41,539 nt of DNA from Gemmatimonadota bacterium (GTDB lineage: Bacteria > Gemmatimonadota > Gemmatimonadetes > Gemmatimonadales > Gemmatimonadaceae): positions 1-41,539 of the forward strand of contig JARIEY010000007.1 in the NCBI GenBank assembly GCA_031127085.1, given 5' to 3'. Below are positions 17,586-26,522 of this stretch, piece after piece (position 1 is the stretch's first letter; every line of letters starts with the position of its first letter). A program made the position numbers and the translations under genes. Below the pieces are notes generated by a model that saw nothing but the letters and a program-made list of their open reading frames with translations, was not told where the DNA came from and did no database searches.

Positions 17586-19013
17586 ATGGATCTTTCTCCC
17601 GCCACCTACGCCCTCCACGCCCATCGGCTCGCCGACTGGATCGCCACGTACCTGCGCGATGTCGACAGCTATGACGTGCTCTCGTCGGTGAAGCCTGGCG
17701 CCATTCGCGCGCAACTCCCCAAAGCGCCGCCATCCGCCGCCGAGTCACTCGACGATATTCTGGCCGATCTCGACCGCATCGTGCTGCCGGGCGCCACGCA
17801 CTGGAACCACCCGGGCTTTCTCGCCTACTTCGCCAATACGGCCTCCGTACCAGGCATCCTCGGCGAAATGGTCACCGCGGCGCTGAACCTGAACGGCATG
17901 CTCTGGCGCACCTCACCAGTGGCCACCGAACTGGAGCAGGTGGCCACCGATTGGATGCGCCAGCTGTTCGGTATGGGTGAGGGGTGGTTCGGGATGATCA
18001 CCGACACCGCGTCGATCTCCACGATGTATGCGCTGGCCGCCGCACGCGAGCGCGACCCGGCCCTCGGCATCCGGCAGCGCGGCATGGCGGGGCGCGCCGA
18101 CCTTCCGCGGCTGCGCGTCTACTGCAGCGAACACGCGCATTCGTCGGTGGACAAGACGGCAATGACGCTGGGGCTCGGCCTCGAGAACGTGGTGCATGTC
18201 GCCTGCGACGGTGAGTTCCGGATGCGCCCCGAAATGCTCTCCCGCGCCATCGCCGCTGACCGCGCGCAGGGGTATCGCCCGATCGCCGTAGTTGCCACGG
18301 CCGGGACCACCAGCATGACGAGCGTCGATCCCCTCGACGCCATCGCCACCATTTGCCAGCGCGAGAGTGTCTGGCTGCACGTCGACGGCGCCTACGGCGG
18401 TTCGGCGATGGCCGTCCCCGAAATGCGGGCGCTCTTCGCCGGGCTCGAGCGCGCCGACTCGCTGGTCGTGAACCCGCATAAGTGGTTGTTCACGCCCATG
18501 GACTGCTCCGTGCTCTTCACGCGGCAACCCACGGTGCTTCGCCGCGCCTTCTCACTCGTCCCCGAGTATCTGACCACGGCCGAAGGGGACGAGGCGCTCA
18601 ACTATATGGATTACGGCCTCCAACTGGGTCGGCGATTCCGCGCCCTCAAGCTCTGGATGGTCATCCGCGCCTTCGGCGCCGATGGCATTGCTGAACGCAT
18701 TCGTCACCATTGCCAGTTGGCACGGACCTTCGCCGAATGGGTGGGTGCCGAGGGGCAGGGATGGAGCGTCAACGCGCCGGTTCCGTTCTCCACGGTCTGT
18801 TTTCGCCACGTCCCCGAGGGCGAGACCGACGAAGCCGAGATCGCAGCGCACAATGCCGCCATCATGGCGAAGGTCAATGAGAGCGGCGACGTTTTTATCT
18901 CGCATACCAAGCTCGGCGACCAGTACGTGCTGCGGGTTGCGGTTGGCAACCTGCGCACCACCGAGGCCACCTTGGTCAGGGCGTGGACGCTCTTGCGCGA
19001 GGCCGCTGGGTAG
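17586..19013 (+). CDS. pyridoxal-dependent decarboxylase, aromatic-L-amino-acid decarboxylase family
   Basis: WNHPGFLAYFANTASVPGILGEM, YCSEHAHSSVDKTAMTLGL, VATAGTTSMTSVDPLDAI, LHVDGAYGGSAM, SLVVNPHKWLFTPMDCSVLF (PLP Lys). Confidence 0.94.
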   Translation: MDLSPATYALHAHRLADWIATYLRDVDSYDVLSSVKPGAIRAQLPKAPPSAAESLDDILADLDRIVLPGATHWNHPGFLAYFANTASVPGILGEMVTAALNLNGMLWRTSPVATELEQVATDWMRQLFGMGEGWFGMITDTASISTMYALAAARERDPALGIRQRGMAGRADLPRLRVYCSEHAHSSVDKTAMTLGLGLENVVHVACDGEFRMRPEMLSRAIAADRAQGYRPIAVVATAGTTSMTSVDPLDAIATICQRESVWLHVDGAYGGSAMAVPEMRALFAGLERADSLVVNPHKWLFTPMDCSVLFTRQPTVLRRAFSLVPEYLTTAEGDEALNYMDYGLQLGRRFRALKLWMVIRAFGADGIAERIRHHCQLARTFAEWVGAEGQGWSVNAPVPFSTVCFRHVPEGETDEAEIAAHNAAIMAKVNESGDVFISHTKLGDQYVLRVAVGNLRTTEATLVRAWTLLREAAG

Positions 19014-19125
19014 GCGTTAACGTTGATCCGGGCGGAGCGTCCTAATTAGCACCGAAGGCTGGGATCCCCCCGTCAAGCACCTGACCACCCGTCCGGCCGC
19101 GCCGGACCCGAAAGGAGCCGCACCA

Positions 19126-19632
19126 ATGAATGTCAGAATCGCCGCCCTCGCTGCCGCTGTTGTGTTTGCCGCCGCGTGCGACAACGCCTCCACCGCTCCG
19201 GCCAGCGCCGACGAAAGCGCCCTGTTGCTGTTCAACCAGCAGGCGACGCTCGACTCCGCCTCGCTCGTGCCGCGTGGCCCGGCGTTCGATAACGACGGTC
19301 CGCCGGCCGCGTTGCAGCTGACCGACGCGCAGAAGGCCGCCATCAAGGCGCTGCACGATGCGTTCGCCGCGGCACACAAGACGCAGTTCGACCAGCTCAA
19401 GGCGATCCACGATCAGGCGCACGCCGCCGCCAAGGCCGGAAAGACGCGCGAGGAAGTGCGTGCCATTCTCGAGAAGGGCCGCCCGATCATGGAGTCGATG
19501 AAGGCCGACTTCGAGGCGCTCCGCGCCGCCGTCGCCGCCATCCTCACCGCCGAGCAAAAGGCGTGGGCCGCATCGCACCAGCGCCAGGGCCCCGGCCCCA
19601 TGGGCGCCCCCAGAATGCCCGGCCGCCCGTAA
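19126..19632 (+). CDS. Spy/CpxP-like (LTXXQ) lipoprotein
   Basis: Lipobox VVFAAAC; LTDAQKAAIKALHDAFAAAHKTQFDQLKAIHDQAHAAAKAGKTREEVRAILEKGRPIMESMKADFEALRAAVAAILTAEQKA. SD AAAGGAG upstream. Confidence 0.75.
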   Translation: MNVRIAALAAAVVFAAACDNASTAPASADESALLLFNQQATLDSASLVPRGPAFDNDGPPAALQLTDAQKAAIKALHDAFAAAHKTQFDQLKAIHDQAHAAAKAGKTREEVRAILEKGRPIMESMKADFEALRAAVAAILTAEQKAWAASHQRQGPGPMGAPRMPGRP

Positions 19633-19656
19633 TCGACGCATCGCACGCAGTGGAAA

Positions 19657-19694
19657 GAGACGGGCCGGGGAAATCCCCGGCCCGTCTCCTTTTT
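19657..19694 (+). terminator. Rho-independent terminator
   Basis: Perfect 14-bp stem GAGACGGGCCGGGG (AAAT) CCCCGGCCCGTCTC followed by CTTTTTA, 25 nt after the Spy-like CDS. Confidence 0.9.
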
Positions 19695-19702
19695 ACCGGC
19701 TT

Positions 19703-19813
19703 CCCCATCCCCTTCCCACACACTGCTCCCTTCCCCTTCCCACACCCTGCTCCCTTACCCTTCCCACACCCTGCTCCCTTCCCCTTCCCACACCCTGCTC
19801 CCTTACCCTTTCC
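19703..19813. repeat. tandem array of the dispersed 24-bp repeat (4 full units + a partial)
   Basis: Units at 19717-19740, 19741-19764, 19765-19788, 19789-19812; alternate units carry CTTCCCC or CTTACCC. Confidence 0.92.
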
Positions 19814-22800
19814 TGAGCGGTTCAGGCACCATGTATTCGTCAGTCGGCGGCCGCTTGGGGATGTTGAACATCCCCACCACCTTCTGTCGGATGTCGTCCA
19901 GGATCTCGTACATCGTCGGAATCACGATGAGCGTGAGCAGCGTCGACGTGATAGTCCCGCCGATGATCGCGCGGCCCAGCGGCGACCGGAAGTCGGCCCC
20001 TTCACCGCGGCCGAGCGCCACCGGGATCATACCAGCGATGAGCGCCATCGTCGTCATCATGATGGGGCGCAAACGCACACGCCCCGCCTCGATGATTGCC
20101 GTGCGCCGGTCCATCCCCTGCTCCTGCCCCCACTTGGCGAAGTCGATGAGCAGAATGGCGTTTTTCGCCACGATGCCCATCAAGAGAATCACCCCGATCA
20201 TCGACATGATGTTCAGCGTGTCACCGGTGATCAGCAGCGCCAGCACCACGCCAATCAGTGAAAGCGGCAGCGACATCAGAATCGCAATCGGCTCGAGGAA
20301 CGACCCGAACTGCATCACGAGAATCAGGTACATCAGCATCACCGCCAGGCCGAGGGCGGCCAACACGCGGCCAAACACTTCCTGCTGCTGCTCCACTTCG
20401 CCACCCGTCGAGAAGCGCACGCCCGGCGGCGGCACGTAATCCTTGAGCGCCTTGGTGATGTCGTTGTTCACCTCACCCAGGCTGCGCCCCTCGGCGTTGG
20501 CCTGCACCGCAACCACGTTGTCGCGGTCCAGATGCGAGATGATCGCCGGCCCGACCCCCTGACGCACCGTCGCGATCTGACCGAGCGGCATCGTGACCGA
20601 GCGCCCCTGTTCGCCCACGGAGATGGGGAGCTGTTCGATGTCGGCGGCGCGGCGGCGTGATTCCGGCGACAGGCGGAGTCGCACCTTCCGGTTCTCGCCC
20701 GACGGATCCACCCAATCGCCCGCGTCGATGCCCGCGAAGGCCGGACGCATCGCCTGCGCGACTTGCCCCACCGTCACGCCCAGCGAACCCGCGAGCCCGC
20801 GGTTCAGCTGCACTTCGAGCTCCGGCTTCTGCCCCTTGGTGCTGAGGCCCACGTCCACCGCCCCCGGCACCGACTCCACGATCTTCATGACCGTGTCGGC
20901 CACCGTGGCCAGCAGCTTGGCATCGTCGCCGCGAATTTCCATTTGAATCTGCTTGCGCGCGCCGCCCATCCCGCCGGTGAACACCGCCACCTTGGCGCCG
21001 CCAATCGCCTTCACCTCACGCCGCAGCATCCCGCCAAACTCCTCCTGCGAAACATCGCGCGTCGCCTTGGGCGTCATCCGCACGTAGATCTGTCCGGCAT
21101 CCATCGAGCTCGCGCCGGCCCCCGGCGCCATCGACCCCGCCGCGCCGCCGATCGTCCCGAAGGTGTAGCGCACCAGGTCGGTGTGTGAACGCGCCAGCCG
21201 CGCCGCCTCTTCGGTCTTCATCTTGGTGTACTCGAGATTCGACCCCGGCGGCGTCTCCACCGTCATGATCAGCTCCGACCGGTCGGACTGCGGCGTGAAG
21301 CCGAAGCCACCATAGGTCGCCTGCAGCCACACGGCGCCAAAGAACGACGCCGTGGCGATGCCGACCATCGCCACGCGATGATCGAGCGCCCACCCGATCA
21401 CGCGGGTGTACTGCTCGGCCTTGCGATCGAACCAGCGGTTGAAACGCTCGAGCGCCCGGGCGATCGGATTGCGGCGTTCGTGCGCCTCGGTCTGCGGGTC
21501 GGGCCAGTAGGCGCTCAGCATCGGATCGAGCGAGAACGACACGAACAACGACACGAGCACCGCGCACGCGATGGTCAGGGCGAACGGCTTGAACCACTGC
21601 CCCGACACGCCATACATGAAGCCGATCGGCACGAAGACCGCGACAATCGAAAACGTCGTCGCCGCCACGGCCAATCCAATTTCATCCGTCCCCTCGTGTG
21701 ACGCTCGGAAATGGTCTTTCCCCATTTCGATGTGGCGCACAATGTTCTCGCGCACCACAATGGCGTCGTCAATCAAGATGCCGATGGCCAGAGACAGGCC
21801 GAGCAGCGACATCGTGTTCAGCGTGAAGCCGAACGCCCAGACGGCGATGAACGACGATAAGACCGAGACGGGCAGCGCGAGCCCCGTGATCACCGTGGAG
21901 CGCCACGAGTTGAGGAACAGGAAGACGACGAGCACCGTAAGCGCGGCCCCCTCGATCAGCGCCTCCTCGACGTTCGCCACGCTCGCTTCCACGCGCTCGC
22001 CGCTGTTCTGCACCACGTCGAGATTCGTCCCGGCTGGCAGCGTCTGCCGAATGCGCTCGGTGGCGGCCAGCACCTTCTCGCTCACGGCGGTCGTGCTGTA
22101 TCCCTTGGCCTTCTTCACCAGAATCGCCACCGCATCGCGTCCGTTGTACACGGCCGCCGTGCTCGGCTCCGCCGTGCCGTCGCGCGCCGTCGCCACTTCG
22201 CCCAGGCGAATCGACCGGCCGCCGCGCTGCGCCACCACGAGGTTCATGAAGTCCTCGGGCGACTCGAGCTTGCCCTTGAGCCGGATCGACCGGTCCTCCA
22301 GCGTGCCGCGCACGGCGCCCACCGGCACCGCCACGTTCTGCTGCTGGAGCGCCAGCAGCAGCTGCCCCACGCTCACGTTCGCCTGCTTCATCGCGTCCGG
22401 GCGGATTTCCACGGTCAGCTCGCGCTGTACGCCGCCCAGCACCCCCGCCTCGGCCACGCCGCTGATGCCGCGCAGTTCGCGCGTGATCTCCGGGTCGGCA
22501 ATGCGCGTCAGCTCGGGCGCGCTCAGCGTCGTCGAGTTGAGCGACAGCTGCACGATGGGCAGATCCTGCGGATCGAACCGGCTGAGCACCGGCTCCTTCA
22601 TCTCCACCGGCAGCTCACTGCGGATGCCGGAGATCTTGTCGCGAATGTCCTGCGAGGCCTGCTGCAGGTCTTTCTCAAAGACGAAGTTCACCGTGATGTT
22701 GGCAAACCCGTCCTGCGCCGTGCCGTTGATCTTGTCGACACCGCTGATGCCCGAGACCGCCTCTTCCACGCGGTCGAGCACTTCGCGCTCCACCACATCA

Positions 22801-22967
22801 GGCGACGCGCCGGGGTACGCGATGGCGACGTTGATGATCGGCTGCGCAATGTCGGGGAACTCATCGGTCTGCAGCTGCCACAGCGAGAAGAGACCGAACA
22901 CCACCAGGGCCACCATCGAGACGATGGTGACGATGGGGCGCTTGATGGCAAAATCGGAAATGAACAC
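19803..22967 (-). CDS. RND efflux transporter permease (HAE1/AcrB-like)
   Basis: 1054 aa; MFISDFAIKRPIVTIVSMVALVVFGLFSLWQL..., LSLAIGILIDDAIVVRENI, LMYLILVMQFGSFLEPIAILMSLPLSLIGVV, GIVAKNAILLIDF. Confidence 0.95.
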   Translation of the reverse strand: MFISDFAIKRPIVTIVSMVALVVFGLFSLWQLQTDEFPDIAQPIINVAIAYPGASPDVVEREVLDRVEEAVSGISGVDKINGTAQDGFANITVNFVFEKDLQQASQDIRDKISGIRSELPVEMKEPVLSRFDPQDLPIVQLSLNSTTLSAPELTRIADPEITRELRGISGVAEAGVLGGVQRELTVEIRPDAMKQANVSVGQLLLALQQQNVAVPVGAVRGTLEDRSIRLKGKLESPEDFMNLVVAQRGGRSIRLGEVATARDGTAEPSTAAVYNGRDAVAILVKKAKGYSTTAVSEKVLAATERIRQTLPAGTNLDVVQNSGERVEASVANVEEALIEGAALTVLVVFLFLNSWRSTVITGLALPVSVLSSFIAVWAFGFTLNTMSLLGLSLAIGILIDDAIVVRENIVRHIEMGKDHFRASHEGTDEIGLAVAATTFSIVAVFVPIGFMYGVSGQWFKPFALTIACAVLVSLFVSFSLDPMLSAYWPDPQTEAHERRNPIARALERFNRWFDRKAEQYTRVIGWALDHRVAMVGIATASFFGAVWLQATYGGFGFTPQSDRSELIMTVETPPGSNLEYTKMKTEEAARLARSHTDLVRYTFGTIGGAAGSMAPGAGASSMDAGQIYVRMTPKATRDVSQEEFGGMLRREVKAIGGAKVAVFTGGMGGARKQIQMEIRGDDAKLLATVADTVMKIVESVPGAVDVGLSTKGQKPELEVQLNRGLAGSLGVTVGQVAQAMRPAFAGIDAGDWVDPSGENRKVRLRLSPESRRRAADIEQLPISVGEQGRSVTMPLGQIATVRQGVGPAIISHLDRDNVVAVQANAEGRSLGEVNNDITKALKDYVPPPGVRFSTGGEVEQQQEVFGRVLAALGLAVMLMYLILVMQFGSFLEPIAILMSLPLSLIGVVLALLITGDTLNIMSMIGVILLMGIVAKNAILLIDFAKWGQEQGMDRRTAIIEAGRVRLRPIMMTTMALIAGMIPVALGRGEGADFRSPLGRAIIGGTITSTLLTLIVIPTMYEILDDIRQKVVGMFNIPKRPPTDEYMVPEPLRKG

Positions 22968-22980
22968 GTGGGAGGCCCGG

Positions 22981-24081
22981 TTAGTTCTTCTTGGTGTCCG
23001 ACGGCGTGCTCACCTTGAGCGGCGTCCCCGGCGTGATGCCGAGGGCCGCCCCGACGAGCAGGGTGTCGCCGCGCGCCACCCCCGCCGTGAGTTCCACACG
23101 TTCTGTCGCGTCATCACGTGCGCCCACCGTGACCTCAAGGCGCTCCACCTTGCCGCCCTTGAGCCGTGCGACCACCGGGCGAATGCCGCGCAGGTCCACG
23201 GCCGCCAGCGGCGCGGTGAGCGCCTCGCGCACCGTGCTGCTCACGCGCCCTTCGGCGAACAGGCCGGCCACCAGGCCGGTGCCCGCGTTGGGAATGCGGG
23301 CGATCACCCGCACCTGACGGGTGGCCGCGTCGGCCGACGGCGCGATGTGCGAGATCGTTCCCTTGAAGCGGCGGTCCGGGTACCCGGTCACTGAAAACGT
23401 GACCGGCGCGCCCAGGCGCACCGCGCCGAGCTGACTCGCCGGAATGTTCGCTTCGAGCCGCATCGTCGCCGGATCCACCACCGTGAACAACGGCGCCCCC
23501 GGCGCCACCACATCACCGGCATTCACCGTGCGCTCGGCGACAATGCCGGCGTACGGCGCCTTCACCAGCGTGGCGTCCTTCTGCTTCTGCGCCAGCGCGA
23601 GGCGCGACTTCGCATCCTCCAACTGCGCCTGCGCGGCCAGATTCGCGCGGCGGGCGTTCTCCATATCACGGTCGGAGATCGCGCCGGCCGCGTTCAGCTT
23701 GACTGCGCGCTCGAGTTCGCGCTTGGCGATGTCGGCGGCCAGCTCGGCCTGCGTCACGCCGCTCTTCGCTGACAACCAGGCATCGGCGATGGCGCGATCG
23801 TCAATGCGCGCCAGCACCGTGCCGGCGCCGACGCGGTCACCCGGCTCGTGCAGAATGGCCAGCACCTGGCCCCCGACTTCCGCTCGGATCGACGCGGTGC
23901 GTTCGGCAGCCAGCGACCCGCTGAGCGCGGGCCCCGTGGCGAGCATGCCGCGCTCAACCACCGTCACGGCCTCGGGGCCAACCAGCACGACGGTGGGCGC
24001 AGCGTTGGTGGCCTGCGGCTTGCCGCCGCAAGCGGCGAGCACGGCAACGGTGGCGAGTAGCAGCGTGGAGCGAACTGACAT
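22981..24081 (-). CDS. RND periplasmic adaptor (membrane fusion protein), lipoprotein
   Basis: MSVRSTLLLATVAVLAAC lipobox; GSLAAERTASIRAEVGGQVLAILHEPGDRVGAGTVLARID, APYAGIVAERTVNAGDVVAPGAPLFTV. Confidence 0.93.
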   Translation of the reverse strand: MSVRSTLLLATVAVLAACGGKPQATNAAPTVVLVGPEAVTVVERGMLATGPALSGSLAAERTASIRAEVGGQVLAILHEPGDRVGAGTVLARIDDRAIADAWLSAKSGVTQAELAADIAKRELERAVKLNAAGAISDRDMENARRANLAAQAQLEDAKSRLALAQKQKDATLVKAPYAGIVAERTVNAGDVVAPGAPLFTVVDPATMRLEANIPASQLGAVRLGAPVTFSVTGYPDRRFKGTISHIAPSADAATRQVRVIARIPNAGTGLVAGLFAEGRVSSTVREALTAPLAAVDLRGIRPVVARLKGGKVERLEVTVGARDDATERVELTAGVARGDTLLVGAALGITPGTPLKVSTPSDTKKN

Positions 24082-24149
24082 CGGCGTGGGGTGCAGGAGG
24101 AGAGTGCGGAAAGTGGACGGGGACGCGGGGATCGAAAACGAGGGTCGCA

Positions 24150-25721
24150 TCAGCGCATCCCTCCTGTCGTCACCGCTCCGGTGGTTGCGCCGCCAATCGG
24201 CAGATCACGGAGGAGTGCGAGCCGCAGCCGCGCGATTTCAAAGTCGCGCGCGGCATTCACGCGGTTGATGCGCGCCTGCTGCAGCTGCGTGCGCGACTGG
24301 TCCAGCTCGAGCTGCGTGCTGATCCCTTCCTGGTAGCGCACTTCGGCAATCTGATACGCCTTCGCGGCCTGCTCGTCGGTGCCAACGCTCGCCGCGTAGG
24401 TGGCCTGCGCCTGCTCGTACTGACTGATGCTCATACGCGCATCGAGCTCGGCCGCTTCGCGCGCTTGCAACAGCCGCTGCTGCGCCTCGGCGAAGTTCGC
24501 CTGCGCCACGAGCTTCTCGCCCATCAGGCGGCCGCCCGTGAATATCGGGAAGCTGAAGCCCAGCGTCGCCGTCCAGTTGGGATAGAACTGATTCACGGCG
24601 CTCGGCAGCAGCGTCCCTTCGCGTGGATAGCCAAAGCGCTGGTAGCCGCTGGAGAACTGCACGCTCGGCAGTCGCTGCCAGTTGGCGGCGCGCAGCGCGT
24701 AGCGCTGCGCCTCGAGCGCGTCGGCGGCCTGACGCACCGCCGCGCGGTGTTCAACCGACGTATCCGGCGTCGCGCTCGTGTTGGCGCGCGGCAGAACGAC
24801 CGGTCCCATGAGCACCGACGCGGCTGTCTGCCCCATCGCCTGTTCGGCCGAGAGATTGTCGCGCACCGAGGAGGTGAGGGTCATCGGGCCGTTCAGTGAG
24901 AGCCCGAGCATCTGCCGCAACCGCAGATAGGCGATGTCGCGGCTCGTGCGAGCCTGAATCGCCTGCGGCCGCGCATTGTCGCGCGTGACACGCGCGCGGA
25001 GCAGGTCGAACTCCGCGGTGCTACCCACTTGGCGCGCCAGTTCCGTCTGCCGCAGGGCGCGGTCCGCCTGGGCGAGCGCGCTATCGGCGATCGCTGCCAT
25101 CCGGTCGGCGGCCACCGCGTTGTAGTACGCCTGCGCCACGTCAATCACCAGCTGCGCGCGCGCGGTGGCCACGCCCGCCAAAGCGGCGCGCTCCACCGCT
25201 TCGGCCCCCTTTTTGGCCGCTGTCAGCTTGCCCGCGGTGAACAGGTTCTGCGTGAACTGCACCCCCAGCGTCACCGTGTTGGGCGCGGCAAAGATCTTGG
25301 CGAGCGGCGAGCTGGCCAGATCGTTGCCACTGTTGCTGCTCGTGTCGGAGGCGCTGGAGCCACCGGTCGAGCCACCGCTGGTGCTGTCGTTCGACGAACT
25401 GCCGGCGCTCTTGCTGATCGCCTGAAACTGGCTCTCCAGCGTGCGCTGGTAGCCGGCCGTGCCGTTGAGCTGCGGGAAGAACTGCGCGCGCGCCTGATAG
25501 CGCTGGCCTTGGGCGCGCTGCAGCCCGGCCTCGGCGATCTTCAGCGCCTGACTGCGCTGCTCGGCGAGCGACAGAGCGTCGGCGAGCGAGAGCTGCGCGG
25601 GCGGTGTGGTGGCACTCTGCGCCCAGGCCGTCATCGGCAGCGCAAGGAACGCGAGAAGTCCGACGCCGGCGAGCCGGCAGGCGGATCGAACTGGGGTGTG
25701 AGTCATCACGAAGGTCTTCAT
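24150..25721 (-). CDS. TolC-family outer membrane efflux protein
   Basis: Signal peptide; LSLADALSLAEQRSQALKIAEAGLQRAQGQRYQARAQFFPQLNGTAGY..., TLGVQFTQNLFTAGK; second half repeats the fold (FPNWTATLGFSFPIFTGGRL...). Confidence 0.93.
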   Translation of the reverse strand: MKTFVMTHTPVRSACRLAGVGLLAFLALPMTAWAQSATTPPAQLSLADALSLAEQRSQALKIAEAGLQRAQGQRYQARAQFFPQLNGTAGYQRTLESQFQAISKSAGSSSNDSTSGGSTGGSSASDTSSNSGNDLASSPLAKIFAAPNTVTLGVQFTQNLFTAGKLTAAKKGAEAVERAALAGVATARAQLVIDVAQAYYNAVAADRMAAIADSALAQADRALRQTELARQVGSTAEFDLLRARVTRDNARPQAIQARTSRDIAYLRLRQMLGLSLNGPMTLTSSVRDNLSAEQAMGQTAASVLMGPVVLPRANTSATPDTSVEHRAAVRQAADALEAQRYALRAANWQRLPSVQFSSGYQRFGYPREGTLLPSAVNQFYPNWTATLGFSFPIFTGGRLMGEKLVAQANFAEAQQRLLQAREAAELDARMSISQYEQAQATYAASVGTDEQAAKAYQIAEVRYQEGISTQLELDQSRTQLQQARINRVNAARDFEIARLRLALLRDLPIGGATTGAVTTGGMR

Positions 25722-25737
25722 ATGAATGGGGCGTCGT

Positions 25738-26367
25738 TCAGGCAGAGCGCCGGGGGCGGGCCGCCGACGGGCGGCGGCGCGTCTGCACTTGGCGTGCGGT
25801 ATACCCAATGGAGCGCAGGACAAACTCGACGTAAACCGCCGGCGCCTGCTTGGCCGGTGGCAGGGTTTCCGGCATCATGTCGCGCCCCATCACATCGGCG
25901 AAGAGCGTGCCAAGGAGGACCGCGGAGGCATGCAAAGGATTCGCGTCCTTGGCGGCGCGCCCCGCGGCAATGAGGCGCGTGAAGTAGGCGCGCAGCCGCG
26001 CGTGCGATCCCTTGGGTCCGGTCGCCATGCAGCGCGACAGCTCAGGGCGCTCGCTGAGTTCGGTCATTCCCTGGCGGATGGACGATCGATGCGTGTGCAG
26101 GTTGTCGTATTCCACGCTGGCCCACGCCGTCAGTTCGGCCTGTGCGTCGCCCGGCTCTTCGGGGAGCACCGGCATCTCGCGTTCGTACACGCGGGTGCGG
26201 ATCGCCTCGCCAAGGAGCGCGTCCTTGGAGCCGAAGAGGCGGAAGAGCGTGACTTCGTTGACATCGGCAGCGTCGGCGATGAGCCGCGTGGTCGAGCCGC
26301 GAAAGCCGTGCTCGGCGAAGACGCGGGCGGCCGCGTCGAGAATGTGGTCTCTGGTGGGGTGGGTCAT
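25738..26367 (-). CDS. TetR/AcrR family transcriptional regulator
   Basis: RDHILDAAARVFAEHGFRGSTTRLIADAADVNEVTLFRLFGSKDALLGEAI, first gene of the efflux operon. Confidence 0.94.
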   Translation of the reverse strand: MTHPTRDHILDAAARVFAEHGFRGSTTRLIADAADVNEVTLFRLFGSKDALLGEAIRTRVYEREMPVLPEEPGDAQAELTAWASVEYDNLHTHRSSIRQGMTELSERPELSRCMATGPKGSHARLRAYFTRLIAAGRAAKDANPLHASAVLLGTLFADVMGRDMMPETLPPAKQAPAVYVEFVLRSIGYTARQVQTRRRPSAARPRRSA

Positions 26368-26384
26368 TCAGGGTCCGGGATATT

Positions 26385-26422
26385 GCAAGCAAGCACTTGC
26401 ATGAAAGCAAGCAATTACTTGC
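26385..26422. promoter_or_regulatory. double palindromic operator, likely for the adjacent TetR regulator
   Basis: GCAAG-CAAGCA-CTTGC (26385-26400) and GCAAG-CAATTA-CTTGC (26407-26422), centres 22 bp apart, 18-55 bp upstream of the TetR ATG. Confidence 0.8.
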
Positions 26423-26522
26423 ACCCAACGCAAGGGAGCGAGCGCGGGTTCCCGGAAAGTGCAAAAGTGCTCCTCCTCACCCCGCCTTGCGCCCCCCTCC
26501 CCACCCCGCGTATTTGCACCCC

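Noticed and set aside
19703-19813. CRISPR-like array
   Set aside because: Units are head-to-tail with no spacers, so it is a tandem repeat rather than a CRISPR.
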